Shown here one piece after another: positions 8,909 to 16,614 of a stretch of DNA of 64,000 nucleotides; the stretch's first letter is position 1, and each line of letters opens with the position of its first letter. The DNA comes from Agromyces agglutinans. Lineage in GTDB: Bacteria; Actinomycetota; Actinomycetes; Actinomycetales; Microbacteriaceae. A program made the position numbers and the translations under genes. Under the pieces are notes generated by a model. That model saw nothing but the letters and a program-made list of their open reading frames with translations. It was not told the origin of the DNA and searched no databases. Location of the stretch: the NCBI RefSeq assembly GCF_009647605.1, contig NZ_WJIF01000002.1, forward strand, positions 434,001 to 498,000, read 5' to 3'.

Positions 8909-9370
8909 CTACGCCTTCTCGCCGCCGGGCGGGCCGACGACGAGCAGCGCCATGAAGACCGCGGCGACGCCGAGCACGGCGACGATCGTCAGCAGCACGG
9001 GCCGCGCGAGGAACCAGCGCAGCATCCGGTTCACGAGCGAACCGTCGGCCGGGTGATCGGATGCCTCGCGCCGCCAGTCGCCCTCGAGCCGGCCCCGGCG
9101 GGCCATCGCGATCTCGAACGGGATCGTGGCGTACGGCACCACCGCGGTGACGACGCCGAGCGCGATCAGCCCGAGGCCCCAGCGCTGGTTGACGCCGACG
9201 AGGACGACGTTCACGGCGTAGGCGAGGAACACGAAGCCGTGGATCGCCCCGCCGATCGTGACGGCGAGGTCGAGGCCCGCGCCGTACTTGAGGATCATCG
9301 CGACGATCAGGATCGTCCAGGTCACGGCCTCGGCGACGGCGAGGGCGCGGAACAGGCGCTTCGGGGACAC
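8909..9370 (-). CDS. DUF3817-family membrane protein
   Basis: 153 residues with four predicted helices. The DUF3817 pattern is clear: LFRALAVAEAVTWTILIVAMILKY, then GGAIHGFVFLAYAV, WGLGLIALGVVTAVVPYATIPFE. DUF3817 proteins are small integral-membrane proteins of unknown role in actinobacteria. Start is GTG 9370; no good Shine-Dalgarno is visible. Convergent with the gene at 8563 (28-nt gap), divergent from apt (55 nt apart). A basic C-terminal half carries one further helix (VLLTIVAVLGVAAVFMALLVV). Confidence 0.72.
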   Translation of the reverse strand: MSPKRLFRALAVAEAVTWTILIVAMILKYGAGLDLAVTIGGAIHGFVFLAYAVNVVLVGVNQRWGLGLIALGVVTAVVPYATIPFEIAMARRGRLEGDWRREASDHPADGSLVNRMLRWFLARPVLLTIVAVLGVAAVFMALLVVGPPGGEKA

Positions 9371-9413
9371 GGGTGGACTACTCGGGGGGAAGGGGCGGGC
9401 GGCGCCCCCACGA

Positions 9414-9419
9414 TAACCT
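9414..9419 (+). promoter_or_regulatory. -10 element of the leaderless apt promoter
   Basis: TAACCT, exactly 6 nt before GTG 9426, so transcription should start at or next to the start codon. Confidence 0.6.
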
Positions 9420-9425
9420 TGGCCG

Positions 9426-10070
9426 GTGAACGCGCCCGAATCCGATGACCGCGCCGCCGGCGAATCCGCGAGCGAATCCCCGACGGAGTCCGCGATCGCG
9501 TCGACCCGCGAGTCCGCGAGCGAGTCGACCCGCGAGTCCGCGATGGTGCTCGTCGAGTCCCGCCTCGCGGTGATCCCCGACTTCCCGACCCCGGGCATCC
9601 TGTTCCGCGACCTGACGCCGGTCTTCGCCGACGGGCCGGCGTTCCACGCGCTCGCCGAGGCGATCACCGAGCCGTTCGCCGGTCGTTTCGAACACCTCGG
9701 CGGTGTCGAGGCTCGCGGATTCCTGCTGGCCGGCGCCGCCTCGGTGCTCTGCGGTGCCGGCGTGCTGCCGGTGCGCAAGGCGGGCAAGCTGCCGCGTGCG
9801 GTGCTGAGCGAGGAGTACGCGCTCGAGTACGGCACCGCCGCGCTCGAGGTGCACGAGGGTGAACTGCCGCCGGGCTCGCGCGTGCTGATCGTCGACGACG
9901 TGCTCGCGACCGGCGGCACCGTCGGCGCCGCCGCACGCCTGGTCGAGCGGGCCGGCTGGGTCGTCGCCGGCATCTCGGTCGCGATCGAGCTCGAGGGCCT
10001 CGGCGGCCGTGAAGCACTGGATCGGGCTTCCGGCGGCGCGTACGAGGTGCGCAGCCTGCTGCAGTACTGA
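9426..10070 (+). CDS. apt: Adenine phosphoribosyltransferase
   Basis: Purine salvage: adenine + PRPP to AMP + PPi. From about residue 42 it follows the family (IPDFPTPGILFRDLTPV; VEARGFLLAGAAS; RKAGKLPR; PRPP-binding VLIVDDVLATGGT). The frame opens at GTG 9426, placed 6 nt after TAACCT, which argues for a leaderless mRNA. This adds about 39 Ser/Glu-rich residues built from a 24-bp repeat (units like RESASEST). ATG 9543 would give a normal-length enzyme but has no ribosome site. Monocistronic; the only salvage gene among the purine genes of the window. Confidence 0.93.
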   Translation: MNAPESDDRAAGESASESPTESAIASTRESASESTRESAMVLVESRLAVIPDFPTPGILFRDLTPVFADGPAFHALAEAITEPFAGRFEHLGGVEARGFLLAGAASVLCGAGVLPVRKAGKLPRAVLSEEYALEYGTAALEVHEGELPPGSRVLIVDDVLATGGTVGAAARLVERAGWVVAGISVAIELEGLGGREALDRASGGAYEVRSLLQY

Positions 10071-10116
10071 CTCGGGGGCGGGCGCTCCGAGCGTGGCGGT
10101 CGCGTGACATCCCCTC

Positions 10117-10143
10117 AGTTGTTTTGAGTGATTCAAAACAACT
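10117..10143. promoter_or_regulatory. Fur-family operator (27-bp perfect palindrome)
   Basis: Arms AGTTGTTTTGA and TCAAAACAACT (11 bp each, no mismatch) around GTGAT. It ends 2 bp before the -10 element of the fur gene, so it covers the -35 region. In mycobacteria and Streptomyces, FurA/CatR represses a fur-catalase operon through an AT-rich palindrome in this place. Peroxide or iron control is inferred. Confidence 0.85.
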
Positions 10144-10145
10144 GC

Positions 10146-10151
10146 TACGGT
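10146..10151 (+). promoter_or_regulatory. -10 element of the leaderless fur-katA promoter
   Basis: TACGGT, exactly 6 nt before ATG 10158 and immediately downstream of the 27-bp palindrome. Confidence 0.6.
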
Positions 10152-10157
10152 GCTGAC

Positions 10158-10691
10158 ATGACCACGACGGATGCCGCGCCAGAGGCCGGCGCGAGGCTGC
10201 GAGCCGTCGGGCTCAAGGTGACCGCGCCGCGACTCGCGGTGCTGCAGGCCGTCGCCGGCGCCGGTCACCTCGACGCCGACGCCGTGCACGCCCGCATCAC
10301 CGGGGAGCTGCCGGGCACCTCGCTGCAGTCGGTCTACAACGTGCTCGGCGCGCTCACCGACGCGGGACTCCTGCGTCGCATCGAGCCCGCCGGTTCGCCG
10401 GCGCTCTATGAAAGCCGCATCGGCGACAACCACCACCATGTCGTCTGCACGCGCTGCCGGGCCGTCGCCGACGTCGAGTGCGTGGTCGGCGAGCCGCCCT
10501 GCCTCGTTCCCGGCGAGTCGACCGGTGCCGCGAGCGGGTTCGCGATCCACACCGCCGAGGTCACCTTCTGGGGGCTCTGCGCCGACTGCCGCGTCGCGCT
10601 CGAGGCATCCGCGCTCGAGGCATCCGCCCCCGAGGCATCCGCCGCCGAGGCATCCGCCCTCGAAACACCCGCACCCGTGGCATCCGCCTGA
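10158..10691 (+). CDS. Fur-family regulator (FurA/CatR type) paired with catalase
   Basis: 177 residues. N-terminal winged helix (GLKVTAPRLAVLQAV; TSLQSVYNVLGALTDAGLLRRIE), then the metal-binding dimer domain with GDNHHHVVCTRC and a second CxxC in LCADC. ATG 10158 follows a -10 element by 6 nt and directly follows the palindrome, suggesting leaderless, autorepressed expression. The last 30 residues are six repeats of about EASA from a 15-bp minisatellite, absent from other Fur proteins. Catalase follows on the same strand after 158 nt, so it probably senses peroxide (PerR/FurA-like) rather than iron alone. Confidence 0.9.
   Translation: MTTTDAAPEAGARLRAVGLKVTAPRLAVLQAVAGAGHLDADAVHARITGELPGTSLQSVYNVLGALTDAGLLRRIEPAGSPALYESRIGDNHHHVVCTRCRAVADVECVVGEPPCLVPGESTGAASGFAIHTAEVTFWGLCADCRVALEASALEASAPEASAAEASALETPAPVASA
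10599..10688 (+). repeat. 15-bp tandem repeat x6 at the end of fur
   Basis: Six 15-bp units, core GAGGCATCCGC, encode LEASA LEASA PEASA AEASA LETPA PVASA immediately before the stop codon. Copies 1-4 are nearly identical. The unit also carries the window-wide word GGCATCC. Confidence 0.92.
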
Positions 10692-10791
10692 CCTGACCGG
10701 TCGCGACCCGTCGCGACGCCCGTGAACGATCGCCTGTGAACGACCGCCTCGCCGAGGCGGTGATCGGCGTGCCCGCGCGCCGCCCGGCACG

Positions 10792-10818
10792 CACCCGACC
10801 CACCCGACCCACCCGACC
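10792..10818 (+). repeat. 9-bp tandem repeat x3 ahead of katA
   Basis: CACCCGACC repeated three times, in the non-coding gap between fur and katA, about 30 bp before the catalase start. Confidence 0.8.
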
Positions 10819-10849
10819 CACCGAGATCCCACCGAGAAAGAAGGACGAC

Positions 10850-12388
10850 ATGTCGGAGCACTCCACCCCGCCCGCCACGACGACGCAGACCGGCACCCCG
10901 GTCGCGAGCGACGCCCACTCCCTCACGGCCGGCGCCGACGGCGCCACCGTGCTGCACGATCGCTACCTGGTCGAGAAGCTCGCGCAGTTCAACCGCGAGC
11001 GCATCCCCGAGCGCATCGTGCACGCGAAGGGCGGCGGCGCCTTCGGCGAGCTCGTCATCACGTCGGATGTCTCGCAGTACACCCGCGCGGCCGTGTTCCA
11101 GCCCGGCGCGACCACGGAGACGCTCCTGCGCTTCTCCTCGGTCGCCGGCGAGATGGGCTCGCCCGACACGTGGCGCGACGTGCGCGGGTTCGCGCTGAAG
11201 TTCTACACGACGGAGGGCAACCTCGACATCGTCGGCAACAACACCCCGGTGTTCTTCATCCGCGACGCGATCAAGTTCCCCGACTTCATCCACTCGCAGA
11301 AGCGCCTGCCGGGCTCGGGCCTGCGCAACGCCGACATGCAGTGGGACTTCTGGACCCTCTCGCCCGAGTCGGCCCACCAGGTCACCTACCTCATGGGCGA
11401 CCGCGGCTTGCCGAAGTCGTGGCGTCACGTCAACGGCTACGGCTCGCACACCTACCAGTGGATCAACGCCGAGGGGGAGCGCTTCTGGGTGAAGTACCAC
11501 TTCATCGCGCGCCAGGGCGTCGAGACGATCGAGGCCGCCGAGGCCGAGGCGATCGCCGGTGCCGACGCCGACTTCTACCGCCGGGACCTGTACGAGGCGA
11601 TCGAGCGCGGCGACCACCCGACGTGGGACGTCGAGGTGCAGGTCATGCCCTACGACGACGCGAAGACCTACCGCTTCAACCCGTTCGACCTCACCAAGGT
11701 GTGGCCGCACGCCGACTACCCGCGCATCCCGGTCGGGCACTTCACGCTCAACCGCAACCCGCAGAACCACTTCGCCGAGATCGAGCAGGCCGCCTTCTCC
11801 CCGGCGAACCAGGTTCCGGGCACCGACATCAGCCCCGACAAGATGCTGATGGCGCGCGTGTTCAGCTACCCCGACGCGCAGCGCTACCGCGTCGGCACGA
11901 ACTACAACCAGATCCCGGTGAACGCTCCGCACGCGGCCCCCGTGCACAACTACTCGCAGGACGGCGCGCAGCGCCACGGCTTCAACGCGCCGAGCACCCC
12001 GGTGTACGCGCCGAACAGCTTCGGCGGCCCGCACGCCGACCCGTCGCGTGCGGCCGAGGGCTCGTGGGCGAACGACGGCGAGCTCGTGCGCACGGCGGCG
12101 ACCCTGCACGCCGAGGACAGCGACTTCGGCCAGGCGGGCACGCTGTACCGCGAGGTCTTCACCGACGAGGCGAGGGCGCGGTTCCTCGTGACCCTCTCGG
12201 GCCAGGCGCACGCGATCACGATCGACGAGATCCGCGACCGGTTCTTCCAGTACTGGACGAACGTCGACCCCGCGCTGGGCGCGGCGCTGCACGCCGCGTA
12301 CCAGGCCCACGTGAATTCGGATGCCCCGCAGCAGCCCGAGGCCGACGGTTCGGCCGATGGCTCGGCCGACGACGAGGTCGCCGCGTAG
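10850..12388 (+). CDS. katA: Monofunctional haem catalase (clade 3, KatA)
   Basis: 512-residue cytoplasmic H2O2 dismutase. Catalytic His58 sits in ERIVHAKGGG; haem-pocket Asn in DIVGNNTPVFF; the proximal haem Tyr in RVFSYPDAQRYR, the catalase signature. Length fits the small-subunit catalases. ATG 10850 is preceded by GAAAGAAGGA, 5 nt away; the open frame extends upstream to 10736 but that part is low-complexity and has no ribosome site. It follows a Fur-type regulator with a palindromic operator, the usual fur-catalase pairing. A perfect 21-bp hairpin begins 8 nt after the stop. Confidence 0.97.
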   Translation: MSEHSTPPATTTQTGTPVASDAHSLTAGADGATVLHDRYLVEKLAQFNRERIPERIVHAKGGGAFGELVITSDVSQYTRAAVFQPGATTETLLRFSSVAGEMGSPDTWRDVRGFALKFYTTEGNLDIVGNNTPVFFIRDAIKFPDFIHSQKRLPGSGLRNADMQWDFWTLSPESAHQVTYLMGDRGLPKSWRHVNGYGSHTYQWINAEGERFWVKYHFIARQGVETIEAAEAEAIAGADADFYRRDLYEAIERGDHPTWDVEVQVMPYDDAKTYRFNPFDLTKVWPHADYPRIPVGHFTLNRNPQNHFAEIEQAAFSPANQVPGTDISPDKMLMARVFSYPDAQRYRVGTNYNQIPVNAPHAAPVHNYSQDGAQRHGFNAPSTPVYAPNSFGGPHADPSRAAEGSWANDGELVRTAATLHAEDSDFGQAGTLYREVFTDEARARFLVTLSGQAHAITIDEIRDRFFQYWTNVDPALGAALHAAYQAHVNSDAPQQPEADGSADGSADDEVAA

Positions 12389-12396
12389 CGACCCTC

Positions 12397-12441
12397 CGGG
12401 CGGATGCCTCGCGCACGGCGCGTGCGCGAGGCATCCGCCCG
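12397..12441 (+). terminator. katA terminator (perfect 21-bp stem)
   Basis: Arms at 12397-12417 and 12421-12441 are exact reverse complements with a GCG loop, starting 9 nt after the katA stop. No T-tract follows, as is usual in high-GC actinobacteria. Both arms contain the CGGATGCCTC / GAGGCATCCG word. Confidence 0.85.
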
Positions 12442-12467
12442 CCCGGCCCGGTGAGCGATCGTCTCTC

Positions 12468-12496
12468 TTGACCCCCCGACCGGGGGTGCCTACGCT
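12468..12496 (+). promoter_or_regulatory. Sigma-70-type promoter with an operator-like palindrome in the spacer
   Basis: TTGACC (12468-12473), 17-bp spacer, TACGCT (12491-12496): near-consensus geometry for the M14 carboxypeptidase gene at 12589. Inside the spacer, ACCCCC-CGACC-GGGGGT (12471-12487) is a perfect inverted repeat. G/C-tract palindromes of this kind are bound by CsoR-like metal regulators in other bacteria; here this is only a possibility. Confidence 0.6.
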
Positions 12497-12588
12497 CGGG
12501 TGCACGTCCTCGGGAAACCGCTTCCGGGCGGGGCCCCGAGGGCGGAGCGCCGCGTCTGCGGCGCGCCGAACTCAACGGGGAGCCTCAC

Positions 12589-13734
12589 ATGCACATCGGC
12601 GTCACGCCACACCACCGCCGTCGTACCACCCTGATCACCGCCGCTGCGGTCGTCGCGCTCGCGGCGCCGCTCACCGCCGCGGCCCCGGCCATCGCCGACG
12701 CGAACTTCCCGTCGCCGAACGGCAACACCAACATCTCCTCGATCGTCACCTACGACGACCTGATCGCCGAGCTCGAGAAGCTCGAGAAGACCTCGCGGTT
12801 CGGCGTCGACGTCTTCACGCTCGAGGAGGCGGGCACGGCCGTCACCGACTCCGAGCAGGGCCGCGACCTCTACGTCGCCACCGTCGGCGACGGGCCCGAG
12901 CACGTGTGGCTGCAGGGTCGCATCCACGGCAACGAGCCCTATGGCACCGAGTCGCTGCTCGCCGTGCTGAAGGACCTCGGCTCGAACGGGTCGCCCGAGT
13001 CGACGCTGCTGCGCGAGACGTACACGTTCCACGTCATCCCGATGTACAACCCCGACGGGTCCGAGCTCAACATCCGGCACACGATCCTGCAGGACGGCAG
13101 CGAGCAGCGGATCGACCTCAACCGCGACTGGGGCGTGGGCAAGTTCGCGGCCGACGAGTCGCTCGCGTTCTACGAGTACTGGACGATGGTCGACCCCGCA
13201 TTCGCGGTCGACATCCACCACCAGGGCCTCAAGACCGAGTACGGCACGGGCGACGAGGTGACGCTCTCGCTCGGCATCTCGCTCGCGCCGGGCGGGCCGA
13301 CGCTCCCGGGCATCCAGGGCGGCGCGTACGACGTGCTCACCCGCCAGATGCACGTGCACGTCTACGACGAGCTCCAGCGCGCCGGCTTCGTCAACATGGA
13401 CCGGTACCAAGTGGGCGGCAGCCTCGAGATCGACATCAAGGGCGGCGTCGTGTCGGCCATGATGCTCGGCCTGAACCACGACGGCCTGAACCCCGAGGGC
13501 CACAGCAACCCGGCGATCTTCTTCGAGACGAGCGGCAACACGAGTGACGGCAGCCTCGGCCAGAAGGCCCGTGGCAAGTCGATCCAACAGAACGTGCGGG
13601 CGCTCAACGAGCTGCTCGTCGGCATGGCGACCGGCGAGGTGCAGCAGGAGGACCCGGCGCGGTGGGAGGAGATCCCGCACGCTCCGGTGACGGGCTACCA
13701 GACCGACGACGGGGTCATCCCGGCGTCGTACTGA
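12589..13734 (+). CDS. Secreted M14-family zinc carboxypeptidase
   Basis: 381 residues. An N-terminal signal peptide is clear: basic HHRRR, hydrophobic TTLITAAAVVALAAPLTAAA, then AIADA cleavage, so the enzyme is exported. The M14 metal site is visible: H113 and E116 in RIHGNEPYG, the second zinc His in DIHHQG (residues 210-211), catalytic E313 in FFETSG. Substrate is unknown; M14 enzymes remove C-terminal residues from peptides or cell-wall peptides. ATG 12589 has GGGGAG upstream. A TTGACC-17-TACGCT promoter about 95 nt upstream and a terminator at 13769 make it monocistronic. Confidence 0.88.
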   Translation: MHIGVTPHHRRRTTLITAAAVVALAAPLTAAAPAIADANFPSPNGNTNISSIVTYDDLIAELEKLEKTSRFGVDVFTLEEAGTAVTDSEQGRDLYVATVGDGPEHVWLQGRIHGNEPYGTESLLAVLKDLGSNGSPESTLLRETYTFHVIPMYNPDGSELNIRHTILQDGSEQRIDLNRDWGVGKFAADESLAFYEYWTMVDPAFAVDIHHQGLKTEYGTGDEVTLSLGISLAPGGPTLPGIQGGAYDVLTRQMHVHVYDELQRAGFVNMDRYQVGGSLEIDIKGGVVSAMMLGLNHDGLNPEGHSNPAIFFETSGNTSDGSLGQKARGKSIQQNVRALNELLVGMATGEVQQEDPARWEEIPHAPVTGYQTDDGVIPASY

Positions 13735-13768
13735 GGCCCGGCGCTCCGCGGAGCGCGCGCGACGCACG

Positions 13769-13803
13769 CGACGGCAGGTCCCCGACTCGGGGGCCTGCCG
13801 TCG
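13769..13803 (+). terminator. Terminator after the M14 carboxypeptidase gene
   Basis: 15-bp stem (13769-13783 with 13789-13803, one G-U pair) with loop GACTC, 34 nt after the stop codon. Confidence 0.8.
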
Positions 13804-13863
13804 GCCTGTCAACCCGTGGCGCCCGCTTTGCACCGGGCGCCGATCAGCGGCGAGCCTGAGGTG

Positions 13864-15207
13864 ATGACACCTGACGTGACGACACCGACCTGGCAGTCCT
13901 GGCTCTCGTTCGCCGTCGCGGTCCTCGTGGTCCTCGCGGCCGTGCTCCTCGTCTCGGCACTCGTGTCGGTGGTGGTGCGCGCCATCGCGCGGCGTCGGGA
14001 GTGGGGAGGGATCCTGGTGGCCCGCGCGAGGTGGCCGTTCCGGACGTTCCTGCTCGTGCTCGGACTGTGGGTCGCGGTCGCGGTCGCCTTCCCCGAGCAG
14101 GAGTGGCGACCGGCGATCGACCACCTCTTCCTGATCGCGGTCATCCTCGCCGGCTCGTGGCTGGTCGCGCAGGGATTTCTCTTCCTCACCGACCTCGGCA
14201 TGCGCCGCTACCGCGTCGATGTCTCCGACAACCGGGTGGCACGACGCGCGCGCACCCAGCTGCAGATCGTGCGACGACTCGTCGTCGTGGTCATCGTGGT
14301 GCTCGCGGTCGGCATCATCCTGTTCACCTTCGAGTCGGTGCGTGCACTCGGGGCATCTGTGCTCGCCTCCGCCGGCATCGTCTCGATCGTTGCGGGCCTC
14401 GCCGCGCAATCGGTGCTGGCGAACATGTTCGCGGGCGTGCAGCTCGCCTTCAGCGACGCGATCCGCGTCGACGACGTCGTGATCGTCGAGGACGAGTGGG
14501 GTCGCATCGAGGAGATCACGCTCAACTACGTCGTCGTCGGGCTGTGGGACGACCGGCGTCTCGTGCTGCCGTGCACGTACTTCACGACCAAGCCCTTCGA
14601 GAACTGGACGCGGACCTCGAGCCAGCTGCTGGGTGCGGTCGAACTCGACCTGGACTGGCGCGTGTCACCGGCCTCGATGCGCGAGCACCTCGACCGCGTG
14701 CTCGAGCGCACCGACCTGTGGGACGGCCGCGCGAAGGTGCTGCAGGTGACCGACGCGGTCGGCGGCTACGTGCGCGTGCGCATCCTCGTGACGGCCGTCG
14801 ACGCACCGACGCTGTTCGACCTGCGCTGCTATGTGCGCGAGGAGATGGTGCACTGGATCCAGCTCAGCCAGCCCGAGGCGCAGCCCGCCCAGCGCGTGCT
14901 GGTGCCGGCGGGCGCCGCCGAGGACGTGGCATCCGGATCGGAGCCGACTCGGCGGGTGATGGCGAGTTCGCCGGTGAAGGCCGACGCGTCGGCGACACGA
15001 CCGGCGGAAGGCGACGTCGCCGACGAGCCCGTCGGCGACGGCGATCGCGCCGGCCTGTTCACGGGCACGCCCGAGGCACAGGAGCGGGCGCTCGCGTTCA
15101 CGCAGGCGATCCCGGTGGTGCGGATCGCCGATGACGACGAGGCCGCGGACGACGTGGCATCCGATCGACGGATGCGGGGCGACGACGCGAGCCCCGATGG
15201 GCCGTGA
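13864..15207 (+). CDS. Mechanosensitive ion channel, MscS family
   Basis: 447 residues. About four N-terminal helices (FAVAVLVVLAAVLLVSALVSVVV first), then the conserved pore helix and upper beta domain: GASVLASAGIVSIVAGLAAQSVLANMFAGVQLAFSDAIRVDDVV, followed by GRIEEITLNYVVV. It should act as an osmotic safety valve in the membrane. The last ~100 residues are low-complexity, Ala/Asp-rich, and probably cytoplasmic. Start ATG 13864 fits a -10-like GAGCCT 6 nt upstream (leaderless); GTG 13861 is possible. Convergent with purQ (31-nt gap). Confidence 0.9.
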   Translation: MTPDVTTPTWQSWLSFAVAVLVVLAAVLLVSALVSVVVRAIARRREWGGILVARARWPFRTFLLVLGLWVAVAVAFPEQEWRPAIDHLFLIAVILAGSWLVAQGFLFLTDLGMRRYRVDVSDNRVARRARTQLQIVRRLVVVVIVVLAVGIILFTFESVRALGASVLASAGIVSIVAGLAAQSVLANMFAGVQLAFSDAIRVDDVVIVEDEWGRIEEITLNYVVVGLWDDRRLVLPCTYFTTKPFENWTRTSSQLLGAVELDLDWRVSPASMREHLDRVLERTDLWDGRAKVLQVTDAVGGYVRVRILVTAVDAPTLFDLRCYVREEMVHWIQLSQPEAQPAQRVLVPAGAAEDVASGSEPTRRVMASSPVKADASATRPAEGDVADEPVGDGDRAGLFTGTPEAQERALAFTQAIPVVRIADDDEAADDVASDRRMRGDDASPDGP

Positions 15208-15238
15208 TCGCGGTGGGCGGGGTCGGCCCCGCGGGCTG

Positions 15239-15937
15239 CTACGCCTCGACGAGCGAGCGCCGGATGACGCTGGTGAAGAACCCGAGTCCGTCGACGCCCG
15301 AGCGCATCGCGGCGGGGGTGTCGGGGCCGAAGCCGGGCTCGACGGCGTGCTCGGGGTGCGGCATGAGGCCGACCACGTTGCCGCGCTCGTTCGTGATGCC
15401 GGCGATGTCGCGCAGCGACCCGTTGGGGTTCACGTCGACGTAGCGGAACACCACGCGGCCCTCGCCCTCGAGCCGGTCGAGCGTCTCGTCGGACGCGATG
15501 AACCCGCCCTCGCCGTTCTTCAGCGGGATGGTGATCTGCTGGCCGGCCTCGAATCCGCTCGTCCAGTCGGTCGTCGCGTTGTCGACGCGCAGCACCTGGT
15601 CGCGGCAGATGAAGGTGCCGTGGTCGTTGCGGATGAGGCCGCCCTCGAGCAGGTGCGCCTCGGTGAGCATCTGGAAGCCGTTGCAGATGCCGAGCACGGG
15701 CATGCCGCGGTTCGCCGCGTCGACGACCTCGGTCATGATCGGGCTGAGCGAGGCGATCGCGCCGCAGCGCAGGTAGTCGCCGTAGCTGAAGCCACCCGGC
15801 AGGATCAGGGCGTCGACGCCCTCGAGGTCGTGCGAGCCGTGCCAGAGGGCGACGGGCTCGCCGCCCGCGAGCCGCACCGCGCGCTGCGCGTCGCGGTCGT
15901 CGAGCGAGCCGGGGAAGGTGATGACGCCGATGCGCAT
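15239..15937 (-). CDS. purQ: Phosphoribosylformylglycinamidine synthase subunit PurQ
   Basis: Glutaminase subunit of FGAM synthase: class I glutamine amidotransferase that feeds ammonia to PurL. 232 residues, normal length. Nucleophile C85 in [11 protein letters not shown]; His/Glu of the triad in [10 protein letters not shown]; oxyanion region [13 protein letters not shown]. Start ATG 15937 lies 10 nt after the purS stop, so purS-purQ form a two-gene operon on the minus strand. Its partner purL is 11 kb away. Confidence 0.97.
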   Translation of the reverse strand: MRIGVITFPGSLDDRDAQRAVRLAGGEPVALWHGSHDLEGVDALILPGGFSYGDYLRCGAIASLSPIMTEVVDAANRGMPVLGICNGFQMLTEAHLLEGGLIRNDHGTFICRDQVLRVDNATTDWTSGFEAGQQITIPLKNGEGGFIASDETLDRLEGEGRVVFRYVDVNPNGSLRDIAGITNERGNVVGLMPHPEHAVEPGFGPDTPAAMRSGVDGLGFFTSVIRRSLVEA

Positions 15938-15947
15938 GGTCGCCGCC

Positions 15948-16271
15948 TCAGTGGGTCTCGCCGGCGGGCGCGGGGAACCCGTCGGATGCCTCGCCGGCCG
16001 CGCTCTCGACGAGCTCGGCGTTCGAGACCTCGTAGTGGATGCCCACGACGTCCTCGATGACCTGGTTGGACAGGATCTCCTCGGCGATCTCGCGGACCTG
16101 CGCCTTCAGCGCGTCGTCGACGGGGCCGTCGACCGTGAGCTCGAAGCGCTTGCCGACGCGCACGGCGCTGATGCCGCTACGACCGGTGCGGGCCAGTGCG
16201 CCGGCGACCGCCTTTCCCTGGGGGTCGAGCAGTTCGGCCTTGGGCATCACGTCGACGACGATGGTGGGCAC
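15948..16271 (-). CDS. purS: Phosphoribosylformylglycinamidine synthase subunit PurS
   Basis: 107-residue small subunit that holds PurL and PurQ together. The PurS fold is evident: [23 protein letters not shown] and [31 protein letters not shown]. The last ~20 residues are an Ala/Glu-rich extension beyond the usual ~85. Start GTG 16271 is chosen because GGAGAA lies 5 nt upstream; the open frame upstream is an artefact antisense to the next gene. First gene of the purS-purQ operon. Confidence 0.94.
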   Translation of the reverse strand: MPTIVVDVMPKAELLDPQGKAVAGALARTGRSGISAVRVGKRFELTVDGPVDDALKAQVREIAEEILSNQVIEDVVGIHYEVSNAELVESAAGEASDGFPAPAGETH

Positions 16272-16614
16272 CGCGGTTCTCCGTCCGGTGTCGAGAGAGT
16301 GGGGATGCCTCGATTCTATCGGGCGCGCCGGGAGTGCGATGCCTCGCGCCCCCGCGAGCGTCGTTGTAGGAACCGCACAAGGATCGGCGACCTGCCGGCA
16401 GGGACGGTGAGGCGTTGTCACGGAAGTTCGCGGCGGACCTACTCCCGCCCCGGACTTCCTTGCTACGTTCGGCCCGCTCCCGACCGCGACGGAGGCCGGT
16501 GCATCGACGAAGACGCATCCGGCACGCCCCGCCCCTCGTACCCGAAGCACGGCGGCGGTCCGCGAGCATCCCCTCATCACGCCTGCCCGCAGGCGTCTCT
16601 CACTGGAGTGCTCA
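16272..16614. other. Divergent intergenic region, purS to heptad-repeat protein gene
   Basis: 343 bp with no credible gene. It must carry the purSQ promoter (leftward) and that of the protein at 16615 (rightward). A TTGTCA hexamer at about 16413 with CCTACT 17 bp later is a weak rightward candidate. GGAAGT and ACTTCC lie about 40 bp apart as inverted words. No riboswitch or PurR-box-like structure is recognisable. Confidence 0.4.
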
